Shown one piece after another: positions 34,766 to 44,970 of a stretch of 64,000 bases of DNA (the first letter of the stretch is position 1; every line of letters begins with the position of its first letter). The stretch covers positions 7,429,546 to 7,493,545 of the forward strand of contig JAJEKV010000009.1 of the NCBI GenBank assembly GCA_021234155.1. Reading direction: 5' to 3'. The notes beneath the pieces were generated by a model, which ran no database searches, was not told the DNA's origin, and saw only the letters and a program-made list of their open reading frames with translations. The position numbers and the translations under genes are program-made. Source of the DNA: Isoetes taiwanensis. Its lineage: Eukaryota > Streptophyta > Lycopodiopsida > Isoetales > Isoetaceae.

Positions 34766-34925
34766 CATAGAGAAATAGAAAAGGAAGGGGGAAAGGAAAG
34801 GGAAAAAAGGGCACATGGAAAAGGAGAAGGGATGAAAAAGGAAGGCAAAGGAAAAGGAAAAGGGAGGCAAAAGAGGGGGGGAGGGGAGGGGAGGGGGGAT
34901 GAAAGAAGAAGAGGAAAAGGGCATG
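34766..34925. repeat. homopurine tract, continuation
   Basis: GGAAAGGGAAAAAAGGG-type purines as at 33764-34377, resuming on the other side of the LINE fragment. Confidence 0.85.
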
Positions 34926-34926
34926 G

Positions 34927-34995
34927 TGTGACGACTATACGGATATTCGTATCATATGAACATTATACTCGTATGTACAAAAGATAGTCATCACA
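34927..34995. repeat. TGTGACGACTAT inverted ends
   Basis: TGTGACGACTAT (34927-34938) is the inverted match, with one mismatch, of ATAGTCATCACA (34984-34995). TGTGACGA is also a common Ty3 LTR start and a Ty3 gag follows at 35.4 kb, so this may be the edge of its 5' LTR, ending near GTTCATGACA at 35438. No second LTR was found to confirm this. Confidence 0.4.
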
Positions 34996-35019
34996 TGGAT
35001 GCAAAAAAATAGTTGCACA

Positions 35020-35085
35020 AGATAGGGTTTGAACTCGCAACCTTCCAGTTGCAAGTCAAACACTCTTGCCAAGTGCGCTACCAAT
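35020..35085 (-). repeat. tRNA-like sequence (SINE head or tRNA relic)
   Basis: On the minus strand the A box TGGTAGCGCACTTGG (35083-35069) and B box GAGTTCAAACCC (35036-35025) are correctly spaced for a tRNA, with TTGCGAG before the B box. No 7-bp acceptor stem is clear. It may be a SINE head whose body extends to 34927. Confidence 0.55.
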
Positions 35086-35441
35086 ATTTGTTGAAGACAT
35101 TTCTTCATGTCTTTCTCATATGTGGGATTATCTCCAGGAGGTTCTAGAATATTCTAGAACCTAATTGCGACACTTGGCGCGTTCTCATCCATTGGAGTGG
35201 CACGATCCTGACCGTTGGCCTAGATATATAAGGAGGCACGTCCTTCTTGTCGAACCATTCCGGGTCAACGCCAGTCTTGAGCCTTCTAGGCATCTGTCTC
35301 GTGTTCCTGCTTACCTTTGGGCCATTGTACTCTTGATTCCTGTTCATATATCAGATTCTTTGCCGATCTTGGCATATTTCTCCCGTATTTCTTACGTATT
35401 TTCCACATATTTTCCTTGTTTTTGCGTAGGTTCATGACAGT

Positions 35442-36290
35442 TTGAACCGGAATCCCTTACCGATTCTTGCCTGCTCTGATCCTAAGGATTTCTTTATCCA
35501 TATTGGGCGATTCCCATCTCTGGAGGAGGTTTCATCCTTATTACTGAAGGTCCAGCAACTTGTTCAAGCATGCCAGCAGTTGCAGTTGGATAATAAGGAG
35601 CTCCAGGAATGGCTAGCTTCTCATGAGTCAGTCTCTAGCTCCGGGAGGAGGTCATCAGAACCTAAGATCAGCCTGGCAGAAAATTTGATGGCACTACATC
35701 CAAGCTCCGAGGCTTTTTGAACCAGATTCATCTTGTTATTCGGCTCCACCCTCGCAAGATCGAGAACAGGTCGGACTAGTTGGCTCTCTTCTTTCTGGAT
35801 CAGCCTTGAGTTGGTTTGCCCCCCTGCTGAAGAAAGGGGCTCCCGAGTTGCAAAAATTTTGCTTTATTCACTGCAGAGCTCGAGGCATGCTTTGGAGACA
35901 CCGATCGTCAGCGCACAACAATCACAAAACTTTGCAATCTAAGGCAAGGCTCTCGTCCAGCTTTAGTATATGCATCGGAATTTTGTCAAATTGTGGTAGA
36001 CACTACCCGGGATGATGTTGCACTTCGAGATTGTTTCCGAAGGGGGTTACGTGAGGATGTCAAAGATATGCTGTTGTCTATGGAGGACCCTCAGACTTTG
36101 GAAGAAGCCATCAGATTTGCGGTTTGATATGATAATCGGCTCTTTGAACGCAGGCAAGAGAGACGTAGTCAGGTCTTCCCAATCACACAAGCGCCTGTAG
36201 CTACGCCTTCCTCGGTTTCATCTGTAGAATCTAACAGGTCCAGACCTGAGCCTATGCAGATTGATCGGGTAGTTCGAGGACCTTTATCTG
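35442..36290 (+). pseudogene. Ty3/gypsy gag, decayed (sushi/Tcn1-like)
   Basis: The N-terminal part has a coiled segment (LLKVQQLVQACQQLQLDNKE). The capsid region, in shifting frames, gives SWFAPLLKKGAPELQ (35809-35853), LYAELEACF-type and RQGSRPALVYASEF words (35950-35990), LRDCFRRGLREDVKDML (36028-36078) and DPQTLEEAIRFAV (36087-36125). PMQIDRV at about 36253 is followed by a MITE; the zinc knuckle continues after it. Gag proteins with this layout are typical of sushi/Tf1-like chromoviruses. Several frameshifts and TGA/TAG codons are present. Confidence 0.75.
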
Positions 36291-36494
36291 GGCAAAAGTA
36301 TGCTGGTGGGGTACAAAAGCATGCGTCTGGACACATGCTAACAACACTTATATAGCACCCCGTATGGCAGCTTGTTTAGGGTGTTACTGGTACTAGCACA
36401 TGGTAATTAAGTAATCAATAGAATAGTAGGTGCAGGGTGCTGATCTAAGTGCTGAGGCCGCATTTTTTTGTACCCCACCAGCATACTTTTTCCC
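36290..36494. mobile_element. 205-bp MITE with 29-bp inverted ends and 4-bp ATCT target duplication
   Basis: The ends 36290-36318 and 36466-36494 are inverted repeats with one mismatch in 29; the element starts GGGCAAAAG and ends CTTTTTCCC. ATCT stands on both sides (36286-36289 and 36495-36498). Removing the element and one ATCT rejoins the gag frame through GPLSATEKQHRREAY into the zinc knuckle, which confirms the borders. No coding content. The superfamily is uncertain. Confidence 0.88.
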
Positions 36495-37130
36495 ATCTGC
36501 CACCGAGAAGCAGCATCGGAGAGAGGCTTATCTTTGCCTCTACTGTGGAGGAGCTGGTCATATTGCTCGTGGATGCCCTTTGAAGCACCCAAATCAGTCG
36601 AAAAATCGTTCGAGCCCCGTCCGAGTAGTAGGAGCCTCTCGACGGTTGCCTCATTCCTTCAACTCCTCCCACATGTGATGAAGGTTTTATTCCCTCGGAC
36701 AAGGTCAGTAAAGAATTCTTTATCTCTATTTCATTGGAGTCGGAGAAGGATAGAGACGATGGCGCAACTTGATTGTGGTGCGAATGCCTGCTTCATAGAT
36801 AGTATATTCGCTACTAAGCACGCCATTCCTAGAAGCAAGGTCGAGCATCCTAGCTCTGTTAATGTGATTGATGAGCGGGAGATCTCTTCAGGCGCTGTCA
36901 CAAAATGTACTGCACCTCTTCACGTTTTGTTCGAGGGAGCTTCTTGTAGCATTTCCTTTAATCTCATTGCTAGTCCACATGCGCCAGTAGTCTTGGGTCT
37001 GCCCTAGCTCGAGCCACATAACCCACAGATTGATTGGCATACTAGATCCTTTCGATTTGCTGGTTCGAGCTCTAGTTCCAGTTCATCTGTAGTTCAAGCC
37101 TCTGCACCAATATCTACTTCAGTCCATACA
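36495..37130 (+). pseudogene. Ty3/gypsy gag zinc knuckle and protease, decayed
   Basis: A zinc knuckle CLYCGGAGHIARGC (CX2CX4HX4C) lies at about 36536-36577. The aspartic protease starts at about 36757: MAQLDCGANACFIDSIFA, then VNVIDEREISSGAVTK, and the C-terminal signature VVLGLP, a stop (TAG 37006), LEPHNPQIDW. The catalytic D-S/T-G reads D-C-G. VILGLPWL--HNP-IDW is the sushi/Tcn1 type. No RT, RNase H or integrase follows before the polypurine tract, so pol was deleted. Confidence 0.8.
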
Positions 37131-37528
37131 GTATCGTGGGCTCCTGATTCTGTCCTTGCTATTCCTGTTTCTGCTCCACGTCCCGATTTGGCTCTTGTCT
37201 TTGCTCCAGTTCATGTCTCAGATTCTGACCATATTCTAGATGATGTCCTAGCTCCAGTTCTTGTTCCAGTTCCTGTCCCAGTCAAAGGTGATTGCATTTT
37301 TTCAAGTGCTTTAGTAAATTGTTGCATACTCTTTATATTATACCTAAGCAATGCCGGATTCTGCTTCAAAAGATCGGCTAGAAGTTGGAGCAGAGCTTTC
37401 GCCTAATGATAGTTTGAGTCAAGTCTAGATTCACCAGATTGAGCATGGCTACTTTCAGAAGAAGCATATAATGAAATAGCTATGAATGCTTTGACATTAA
37501 CAATTTTTGCGAATTTGTGCATCCATGC
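37131..37528. other. Pro/Val-rich continuation and deleted pol
   Basis: Frame 37188-37406 is repetitive (APVLVPVPVPV) and may be remains of a linker. No RT motif. Confidence 0.35.
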
Positions 37529-37544
37529 AAAAAAAAAGGGGGGC
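37529..37544 (+). other. polypurine tract
   Basis: An A9G6 run followed by CATTTTC and TGACATCATGACA. A purine run placed just before a TG start is the second-strand primer of LTR retrotransposons, matching the plus orientation of the gag-protease. The supposed 3' LTR after it does not clearly match 34927. Confidence 0.5.
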
Positions 37545-38174
37545 ATTTTCTGACATCATGACATCATAGTAGTATCATTGTCAAGCTTCTGGCATAAGGG
37601 TTCTCTGTAATAGCTTTATAACATTTCCATCTAAAGCATGTCGACGGACAAGTAAGGTTTTTAGAACCCGAAGACTACTAAAGTAAAAAACTATTATTTC
37701 CTAACCTGCCGAGATTGAGAGGCCAACGAATTAGATCCATCCGGATATCTGGATGGCCTGCCACCTTACAGTTGAATATGTAGCAAAATAATAGGGGGTT
37801 CCAGGGGGATAACAGAGTTGCAATAGAAACGCGAGCAAATCATTGAAACAGGAGCAAAAGGAATATTCCTCAAAGATTCCATTTTTTTTCAAAAAAAGAG
37901 CTAAAATGGGGTAAAAATATTATTTTTGTCATAAAAATGCATTTTGACCCCCCCAAAATCACTCATTTTTTTGTGCAAAGAGAAAATTGACTATGTCAAA
38001 GTGACACTTTTCCTAACAGATAGAATTTACCTGAAGTGTGTTTTTTGAGAAAACCACTAATTTAAGTGTACGTCCTACACAACATTTTGTTAGCTTGGAT
38101 CGTTTTCCAGAAAACATACTTTTAGGTTACAATGAGACATTTTTTAATGATACAATATTTTAAAGTACCAAAAT
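37545..38174. other. non-coding; carries a fragment of the 445-bp repeat
   Basis: 37775-37812 (GAATATGTAGCAAAATAATAG and the GGGGGTTCCAGGGGGAT after it) is the same sequence as the unit junction of the tandem repeat at 41064-42303, 3.7 kb away. T/A-rich elsewhere. Confidence 0.5.
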
Positions 38175-38580
38175 TGTATTCCGGAATACACTTTTACTTT
38201 TTTTGAAAGTCAAAGTGTATTCCAGAATACACTTTTGGTTTTGCTCGAAATCCGAAGTGTATTCCGGAATACATTTTTGCTGTACAAGTTTTTGAAAATC
38301 AACAGTGATCTTGCAATTTTCCAAATTTCCGGATTTTCAATGACCTTGCAATCTTTTGGTTTCAATTGAAACATGAACATAGTTCTAGATCATCAAGGGA
38401 TTAGCGAAAGAGAAATACAAACCAACAACCTTGGGATCTTTTTTTTTTTGGGAGATACAGGATCGTGGTATAAATAAAAAAAAGATTGTTTGGTTTGTTT
38501 TGTGGGGACTAGGGATACAGGATATTGGTTCAAAAAGAAATAGGAATCTTATTCTGGAATACACTTTGTATTCCGGAATA
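38175..38580. repeat. TGTATTCCGGAATACA palindromes, cluster 1
   Basis: Palindromes lie at 38175-38190, 38215-38232 (one mismatch) and 38257-38272, spaced 41 bases, with AAAGT/ACTTT extensions and CTTTTGGTTTT-type spacers. A back-to-back pair is at 38551-38580. Confidence 0.85.
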
Positions 38581-40532
38581 GGATTTGGTTTTCAAAAAGC
38601 ATGGCAGTTCTTGTTTTTTTAGGCGATTTCCTTATGGGGAGTTAGCGCCTCCCATTTTATTTTGGCGCTTGCTTGTTTTTAGGTTTCTCTTGCAGTAATT
38701 TCAATCGTTGGCTACATCGCCTCCTTCATGGGAGATCCGAAATTTTTTTTCCACAAAAACTCTTGGCTCGGGACAGAGCTCTGCGGATTCTGCAGAAGAT
38801 GAGAGAAAGCAACAAGATTTACAGCATGGGGCATAAGTTACCGTCGGATTCTGCAAAAAGTTAAGATCAAGCCCATCCAGGGAAGCCGGATTTCTGAGCT
38901 GTGACTTCATCCCACTGCAAGTCTGTGATTTCTGAGCCTAAATCTTTGATTGTTTGCTTGTCCTAAATCTTTGATTGTTGCAAGTCTTTAACCCAGAATC
39001 GGAAGAAGCCGGGGTCCAGCATTGGAAGAGGCTCTGGAGCTCTATTCTGTAAAGGGCCTTGACCCACCGGCCTCCCGATTTTGCATCCGGATTCTAACCT
39101 CAGACCACGATTCTAACCCACCAGACCGGATTCTAACCTCAGACCACGATTCTAACCGGAAAGCAATGTACCGTAGTTTTTTTTCCCTATGTTCTAGATT
39201 TCCCTAATTTTCCAGGTAAGGTGAATCATTATTTTGTGATGATAAAGGTGATTCATGGTAACTCGAATCTTGTGATATAAACAAAATTGTATGCAGGCAA
39301 GCTTTTGCTACAAGAACTATTCTTAGGCAAAGAATAGGTATGCAAGCACAGTTGCTAGCTCTGATAATGGTCAAATGGATGAAATAGTTTGCTTTCACAG
39401 TCGTGTCCCTGTATTTACTTCTCTTTATGCTGCACCCATCGATTCAAGAGCTCTGTAAGGAATTTATTTAGAACAGGCAGTGCTGCTTACATTATATTTA
39501 TGTGAATGATAAGATGCAGCATAAGCATGATGTAGTTGTCTGGACACTGGAAACATGGTTCTGTTATGAATGCCCCATGTAACTCTCCACTGGATTTTTT
39601 CTAGCTAGACATGGATAAATGCCAGGAGCTTATTATAACCAGCTTGCAGGGTATAATGCTAAATGAGGGGAGGCTTTGTTAATATTAAGTAAGTTGCCAA
39701 GGCTGATATATCTTCCATCCGTGATCTCGCATATTGATTCCCTGATGTGTGATGTAAAGCAACCTCTTCCATTTGACAGGTTTCACACTTTGGCAAAAAC
39801 AGTGTAGGCCTAAATCATATCTCAGCTTTGTGGCTAAGAGAATGATTTACATGGAGTAACTAATCTTTAAGTGGATCATGTTCAGAGAATGAATACAAGG
39901 CATAAGGCATAGGAATAAGCATTGGAATAGCCCTCTCTTCTTCTAGATATACTAAAGATCTTTATTGCCATAGTGGTTATGGTGTATCTTTGCTAAGCTT
40001 CAATACACAGATTGGTGAAGGAATGGATAATGACTCATTACAAATCAGAAAAAAAAACTACGGTACATTGCTTCTTTGGTCCAATGTTCTAGAAATAATC
40101 CCTATTTGGGAAGCATGACACAAAATATTTTTTATGGCCTTAAAGATTTTCTACATCAACAATTACATCTTAGACTTTTAGGTATCTCGGGTTTACATTA
40201 AGTCCCCATCCATTCTTCATAAATTTCAGGATGACAGAGAGGAAGGAGCACATGAATCAAACCTAACAAATGTGGTAAGCAGGAAACATAATGCAAGCAT
40301 CTCAAAGAACGAGCGACTTTACTTGTTTGCATACGTGTGTAAAACTATGGTGAGACTACCATGGTGAGACCTTAGACCAACACTTTATAAATTGTAAAAA
40401 ATGGTTCAATGAACAAACTTAAAGCTTGTAACAGATAATTCCATAACTCTGCCTTAAGCATTAAATTTGACTACATGTTTTGCAAGATGACAATACTTAA
40501 CAAGTGTGAGATGCAACTTTGTGGAAACAAAT
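38581..40532. other. unassigned, between palindrome clusters
   Basis: Contains a 39-base tandem duplication (CCGGATTCTAACCTCAGACC...) at 39087-39158. It also has a 24-base perfect inverted repeat, 39161-39184 with 40050-40073, enclosing 0.9 kb. No ORF with a recognised domain was seen. A run of small frames at 38673-38864 is not convincing. Confidence 0.4.
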
Positions 40533-40734
40533 GTGTATTCCGGAATACACTTTTGGTTTTCCCGAAGAGCAAAGTGTATTCCGGAATACACTTTGTCCTT
40601 AAGACATAAACCAAAGTGTATTCCGGAATACACTTTTGGTTTTCGTGAAACCAAATTGTATTCCGGAATACGTTTTGGTTTTACTGTTGTGTGCGAAGTG
40701 TATTCGGGAAGGTAAACTGTATTATGGAATACAT
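40533..40734. repeat. GTGTATTCCGGAATACAC palindromes, cluster 2
   Basis: Palindromes start at 40533, 40574, 40616, 40656, 40698 (half) and 40717 (degenerate). The regular step is about 41 bases, with spacers rich in CTTTTGGTTTT. The first three are perfect over 18 bases. Both strands give CIPEYTF/VYSGIHF-like translations by composition only. Confidence 0.9.
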
Positions 40735-41063
40735 TTTCGTTCTTGTTTAGCCAGAAATGATGTACTGAAAATTATTATTGAAATATTTATTATTTTTATA
40801 TCTCTATTTTGATGTTTTTGAAGTCTTACTTTCAGAGATTGTACATGACATGTCTAAATTTTGCCAGTTTTGAGTTGTGGCATTTCAAAAATACAAACTT
40901 GACACTTAATGGGGTGTCAAAATGCAGAAAAAAAAAAAAACTAAACCTCTAGAAACTCATCAGTTACTCTAAAAATGGTCATTTTTTAGAGCATGGTGTT
41001 TTTTTGAAGGGAATCTTTGAAACGGGAGTTCTGCAACACTCCCGTTTCATTTGCAACAGTGTT
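40735..41063. other. unassigned
   Basis: AT-rich. A small inverted repeat, ACGGGAGTTCTGCAACACTCCCGT, lies at about 41022-41045. Confidence 0.4.
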
Positions 41064-42303
41064 GGATTTGATATGGATGTAAAAATAATAATTTCTGAAA
41101 CCATAGACCATATATCCCTAAAACAATTGAATGGGTTGTTATAAAAAAAAAACATAGATTCAAGATAAAAAATAATCACATTAGCACACTGGGTGGTTAA
41201 AGTAGTCTTATTAGGACATTGAGTTATTTTGGTAGAGATTGAAGCCCCCGTATTTCATATTCTAAATTCTTAGGCAAAGCCATGTGGAGGTTCGCTATTC
41301 CCTCATAACCTTAGGCGAAATCATATTTCATATTTCAAAATCATAGACGCTTCCAATCATAAATGACTATAAGCGAAACGAAAGGTGCCCAGAGGCCCCA
41401 ACATACGATCTGGGTCGTAGAGTCGACGAATCCGACGACCGTAGTAGTCTATGGTGCACCTCGTTTAGAATATGTAGCAAAATAACAGGGGGTTCCAGGG
41501 GGATTTGATATGGATGTAAAAATAATAATTCCTGAAACCATAGACCATATATCCCTAAAACAATTGAATGGGTTGTTATAAAAAAAAAAAAACATAGATT
41601 CAAGATAAAAAATAATCACATTAGCATACTGGGTACATTGGTTAAAGTAGTCTTATTAGGACATTGAGTTATTTTGGTAGAGGTTGAAGCCCCCGTATTT
41701 CATATTCTAAATCCTTAGGCAAAGCCATATGGAGGTTCGATATTCCCTCAAAACCTTAGGCGAAATCGTATTTCATATTTCAAAATCATAGGCGCTTCCA
41801 ATCATAAATGACTATAAGCGAAACGAAAGGTGCCCAGAGGCCCCAACATACGATCTGGGTCGTAGAGTCGACAAATCCGATGACCGTAGTAGTCTATGGT
41901 GCACCTCGTTTAGAATATGTAGCAAAATAACAGGGGGTTCCAGGGGGATTTGATATTGTAAAAATAATAATTCCTGAAACCATAGACCATATATCCCTAA
42001 AACAATTGAATGGGATGTTATAAAAAAAAAACATAGATTCAAGATAAAAATTAATCATATTAACACATTGTGTACATTGGTTAAAGTAGTCTTATTAGGA
42101 CATTGAGTTATTTTGGTAGAGGTTCAAGCCCCCGTATTTCATATTCTAAAATCTTAGGCAAAGCCGTATAGAGGTTCGATATTCCGTCAAAACCTTAGGC
42201 GAAATCGTATTTCATATTTCAAAATCATAGGCGCTTTCAATCATAAATGACTATAAGCGAAATGAGAGGTGACCAGAGGCTCCAACATACGATCTGGATC
42301 GTA
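41064..42303. repeat. 445-bp tandem repeat, 2.8 copies
   Basis: Units 41064-41500 (437 bp), 41501-41945 (445 bp) and 41946-42303 (partial) share GGATTTGATAT...ATAATAATT(C/T)CTGAAACC, GCCCCCGTATTTCATATTC and CATACGATCTGG(G/A)TCGTAG. The third lacks the last ~85 bases, including the GGGGGTTCCAGGGGG junction. Minus-strand frames repeated at 445-base steps are products of the repeat. Confidence 0.95.
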
Positions 42304-43574
42304 GGAGACAACGTTAGATATGAAATGAATGAAACGATTGCTTACACAAAGATATGGGTTTTGTACCTGGTTTTTAGGCTAGAAGAGTTATGTGCAGGTT
42401 GCAACTTGTAGCAGTAAAGCTGTGTTGCTTAAAATACTGCAAAACATTGGCATAATCATCACAAACACACTTTTCTGCCACTTCAAAGGCACTAAGCTCG
42501 GCCATCATTTTTCCCAAATGATTGACAAGCAGATTTGCAACAACATCTAGCTGCTGATGGGCCTGCGAGATGTTTTATTCTTGTACTGCTTGGTCAGGCA
42601 TGGTAAGTTTAGGGTTCAAAAAATTGGAACTTAAACAATGTGGATACAGGCCTGTTGGACCATTTCATGTTGTATCAAATAGCTAAGTATGCGGTAGTGC
42701 CAACCATAGCTTGTCATGCAATGTTCCTTGAGGGTGCTCCTGAGGTATAATTTATCTTCTTGCTTAGGGCAAATAGTTCATCTCTTTCCTACTTCTCCAA
42801 AGTATTTGCAAGCCTTTCTTGGTGCAGCTGAAAATCAATTTCGAACTCAATGAGATTGTAGGTGTTGCAATAAAGCTGGTAACTCAAGCTGAAGCAGACA
42901 TAAAAAATGACAAATCTATCTACTGATGACAGGAAAAACAGAATATAGTTAGATTGGGTACAATGCCTGTGAAGCAATGGGTAAGCAAAACTTTCGAAAA
43001 AAGAAAAAAAAAAACAAAGAACGAAATAAGACCTAGTTGAGCCAGAACTGCCATCTCTAACCTGAAGGACGGGTTTATACTCTGATGGGCTCCAAGTTCA
43101 AATTTGGCATACCTCTATTGCTGAGTCTTCTACATTAGTTTTGAACTTCAAATCCGGCATACCTCAGAATCATTGCTCTATTTGATTGTTTATTTAATTG
43201 TTTCAGTGGCATCATCACAGAATAGCGCCAAACGCAAATTTTGCCATCGCCAAGAGCGGCACTCTGGCCCCTTCTGTATGAAAATTAAACAGCTTTAAAA
43301 TTTCTGTGCCATTTGCTTTTGCCTAGGTCTGTGGAAGATTAGATGAAATTGCAAAATGGCTAACTAAGCTCCTCGCCATGGCAGACTCCGAAGCAATAGG
43401 CAGCCAAAAAATAAAAAATGCCAAGTTCAGAACAACAAAGGAACAGTAGAAGGGTCAATGAAGCACGACTATGGCCATCGGACACCTTCACTTAAGTACA
43501 TGCACCCAAATCAAACAAGCTTTGCAGTGTATGTAGGTTGAAGAGAAGAGGTTTCCTCATTTCTGCCATTTCGA
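42304..43574. other. unassigned; one coding-like minus-strand block
   Basis: Minus strand 42572-42420 reads AHQQLDVVANLLVNHLGKMM then AELSAFEVAEKCVCDDYAN without a stop. It looks like a real exon, but the family is unknown to me. The rest is non-coding. Confidence 0.3.
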
Positions 43575-44520
43575 AGCAAGAATAGAATAGAATAGAATAG
43601 AATAGAATAGAATAGAATAGAATAGAATAGAATAGAATAGATTTTTTAGCGTCCACGAAGACCAATTGGCCTATGGGACCCAAACAAAAAAGAGAGCAGC
43701 AAGTGTATTACTTACAGGATTAAAAAACCCCCGCCCGAAGGGTGTTCGAGGGAAAAACCTTAGCAGTAATAAGTATGCTGGCACGCTGTACAATTGTATA
43801 GGGCAGTTCAATACCGTCCTGAGGATTGATCCCGACTTGGTAGAACTTGTGCCGGGATCCAAGTTCTACCACGTCAGGTGAAGTATGGTTAAATCCTCAA
43901 TCCTCATCCGTTGGGAATTGATCCTCACACAAATATTGATCCGTTGGGCAGACACAACTGAGTCCGTGCATCCATAACCTCCTGGAGGTATGACCCCAAC
44001 AAACCCACTGACGCCGTAGTCAATAACTGATGCAACGGCTGGCCTGGCACTAGTAATCGAACATATCGCTCTCGAATATGGGCAAACGCTGGGCAGATCT
44101 GGAGGGCATGACATTCATCCTCAATGGCACCCTGGTGGCAACACTGGCAAAGCCTTTGCTCTCGTGCTTCCTGAGCCCAACGTCCTGTTTCAATGCGGAG
44201 GCGATGTGCACCCGTGCGAATGGAAGCTATAAGTCTGCGCTTCTTCATGGGCAGCTGGATGTATAAGTACTGGTGTGGGCCTCTCGTGAGCCTAGGATTG
44301 TTGCTGATAGTGTGCCAGCTTAACGTGCGTCAGAGCATCTGCATCCCAGAGCTTGCGAAGGAAAGTAGCATCTAGGTACAGCTTAAGTGCCTTGTGATCT
44401 TTCTTTGTCCTTACATGGACGCATCTGTTTGCCTGTACACCCCAGCGTGAGAACCACTGAGCTTGCTTGTCCTTCTAGCAGGATTTCAGGCGGTTATCTG
44501 ATTTGCTCGACCACGTCACA
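43575..44520 (-). mobile_element. LINE, 5'-truncated, with ORF2 C-terminus and (TATTC)12 tail
   Basis: Reading right to left, 44480-44285 gives RTKKDHKALKLYLDATFLR and LWDADALTHVKLAHYQQQS. After a frameshift, frame 44248-43925 gives IASIRTGAHRLRIETGRW, the finger REQRLCQCCHQGAIEDECHA then LQICPAF, and GSYLQEVMDARTQLCLPNG. The R-R-R-CxxC...EDExHxLxxCPxF layout is the LINE post-RT zinc finger. The 3' UTR resembles the shorter LINE copies and ends in a dozen AATAG units (43580-43640 on plus). Confidence 0.9.
43580..43640. repeat. (AATAG)12 microsatellite, LINE tail
   Basis: Twelve nearly perfect pentanucleotide units forming the 3' tail of the adjacent LINE. Confidence 0.97.
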
Positions 44521-44836
44521 AAACAAAGCGTTCAGCCTTAAAAATAAAGAAAAAAAATTAATCTCATGGCATACAATGAAAGTGATGAAATGCAAGGAAT
44601 TCAATGGCCAAGATCGCGCACAAACTATCATCTTATTTTGCTTTTAGTACTATATATAGACGATCAAATTGCACTTATCTAATCTTTGAAGGAAGATGTT
44701 ATGCAATCAAGCCAAACATTTAAAAGGAAATTGGGTTTGAAGATGCACATATGGTAGATGTGATACGAATTCAAATCTTGAAAGAATCTCTAACACCCAA
44801 TGACTGATGATGGTATGTGGCAATGCCTGAATTTTT
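44521..44836. other. unassigned
   Basis: No gene or repeat recognised. Confidence 0.35.
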
Positions 44837-44970
44837 TGGGTTGCCCCTAGGGGGGCAAACCCTCGTTTATGTGGGTATGTGGGCATATTCAAGTATATGC
44901 TGGCATATACCTAGCATATGCTGATGACTGCTAAAAACTGGCTGTTGCCTGTAAATGCTAGGTCATCCGT
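44837..44970 (+). repeat. dispersed ~135-bp repeat, copy 1
   Basis: Starts GGTTGCCCCTAGGGGGGCAA (a hairpin), followed by ATGTGGG and CATATACCTAGCATATGCTG, and ends CTGTAAATGCTAGGTCA. The second copy, same orientation, is at 47152-47285. The internal CATAT..ATATG palindromes suggest a small non-autonomous element. Confidence 0.75.

Noticed and set aside
35020-35085. Functional tRNA gene on the minus strand
   Set aside because: The A and B boxes are fine but no 7-bp acceptor stem or clear anticodon stem could be paired.
38175-40734. CRISPR-like appearance of regularly spaced palindromes
   Set aside because: Spacers are similar to each other rather than unique, the repeat is a dyad of host sequence, there are no cas genes, and the context is a plant genome.
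41367-42042. Repeated minus frames beginning MNLCFFF
   Set aside because: Products of the 445-bp tandem repeat; Phe-rich from poly(A) on the other strand, no domain.
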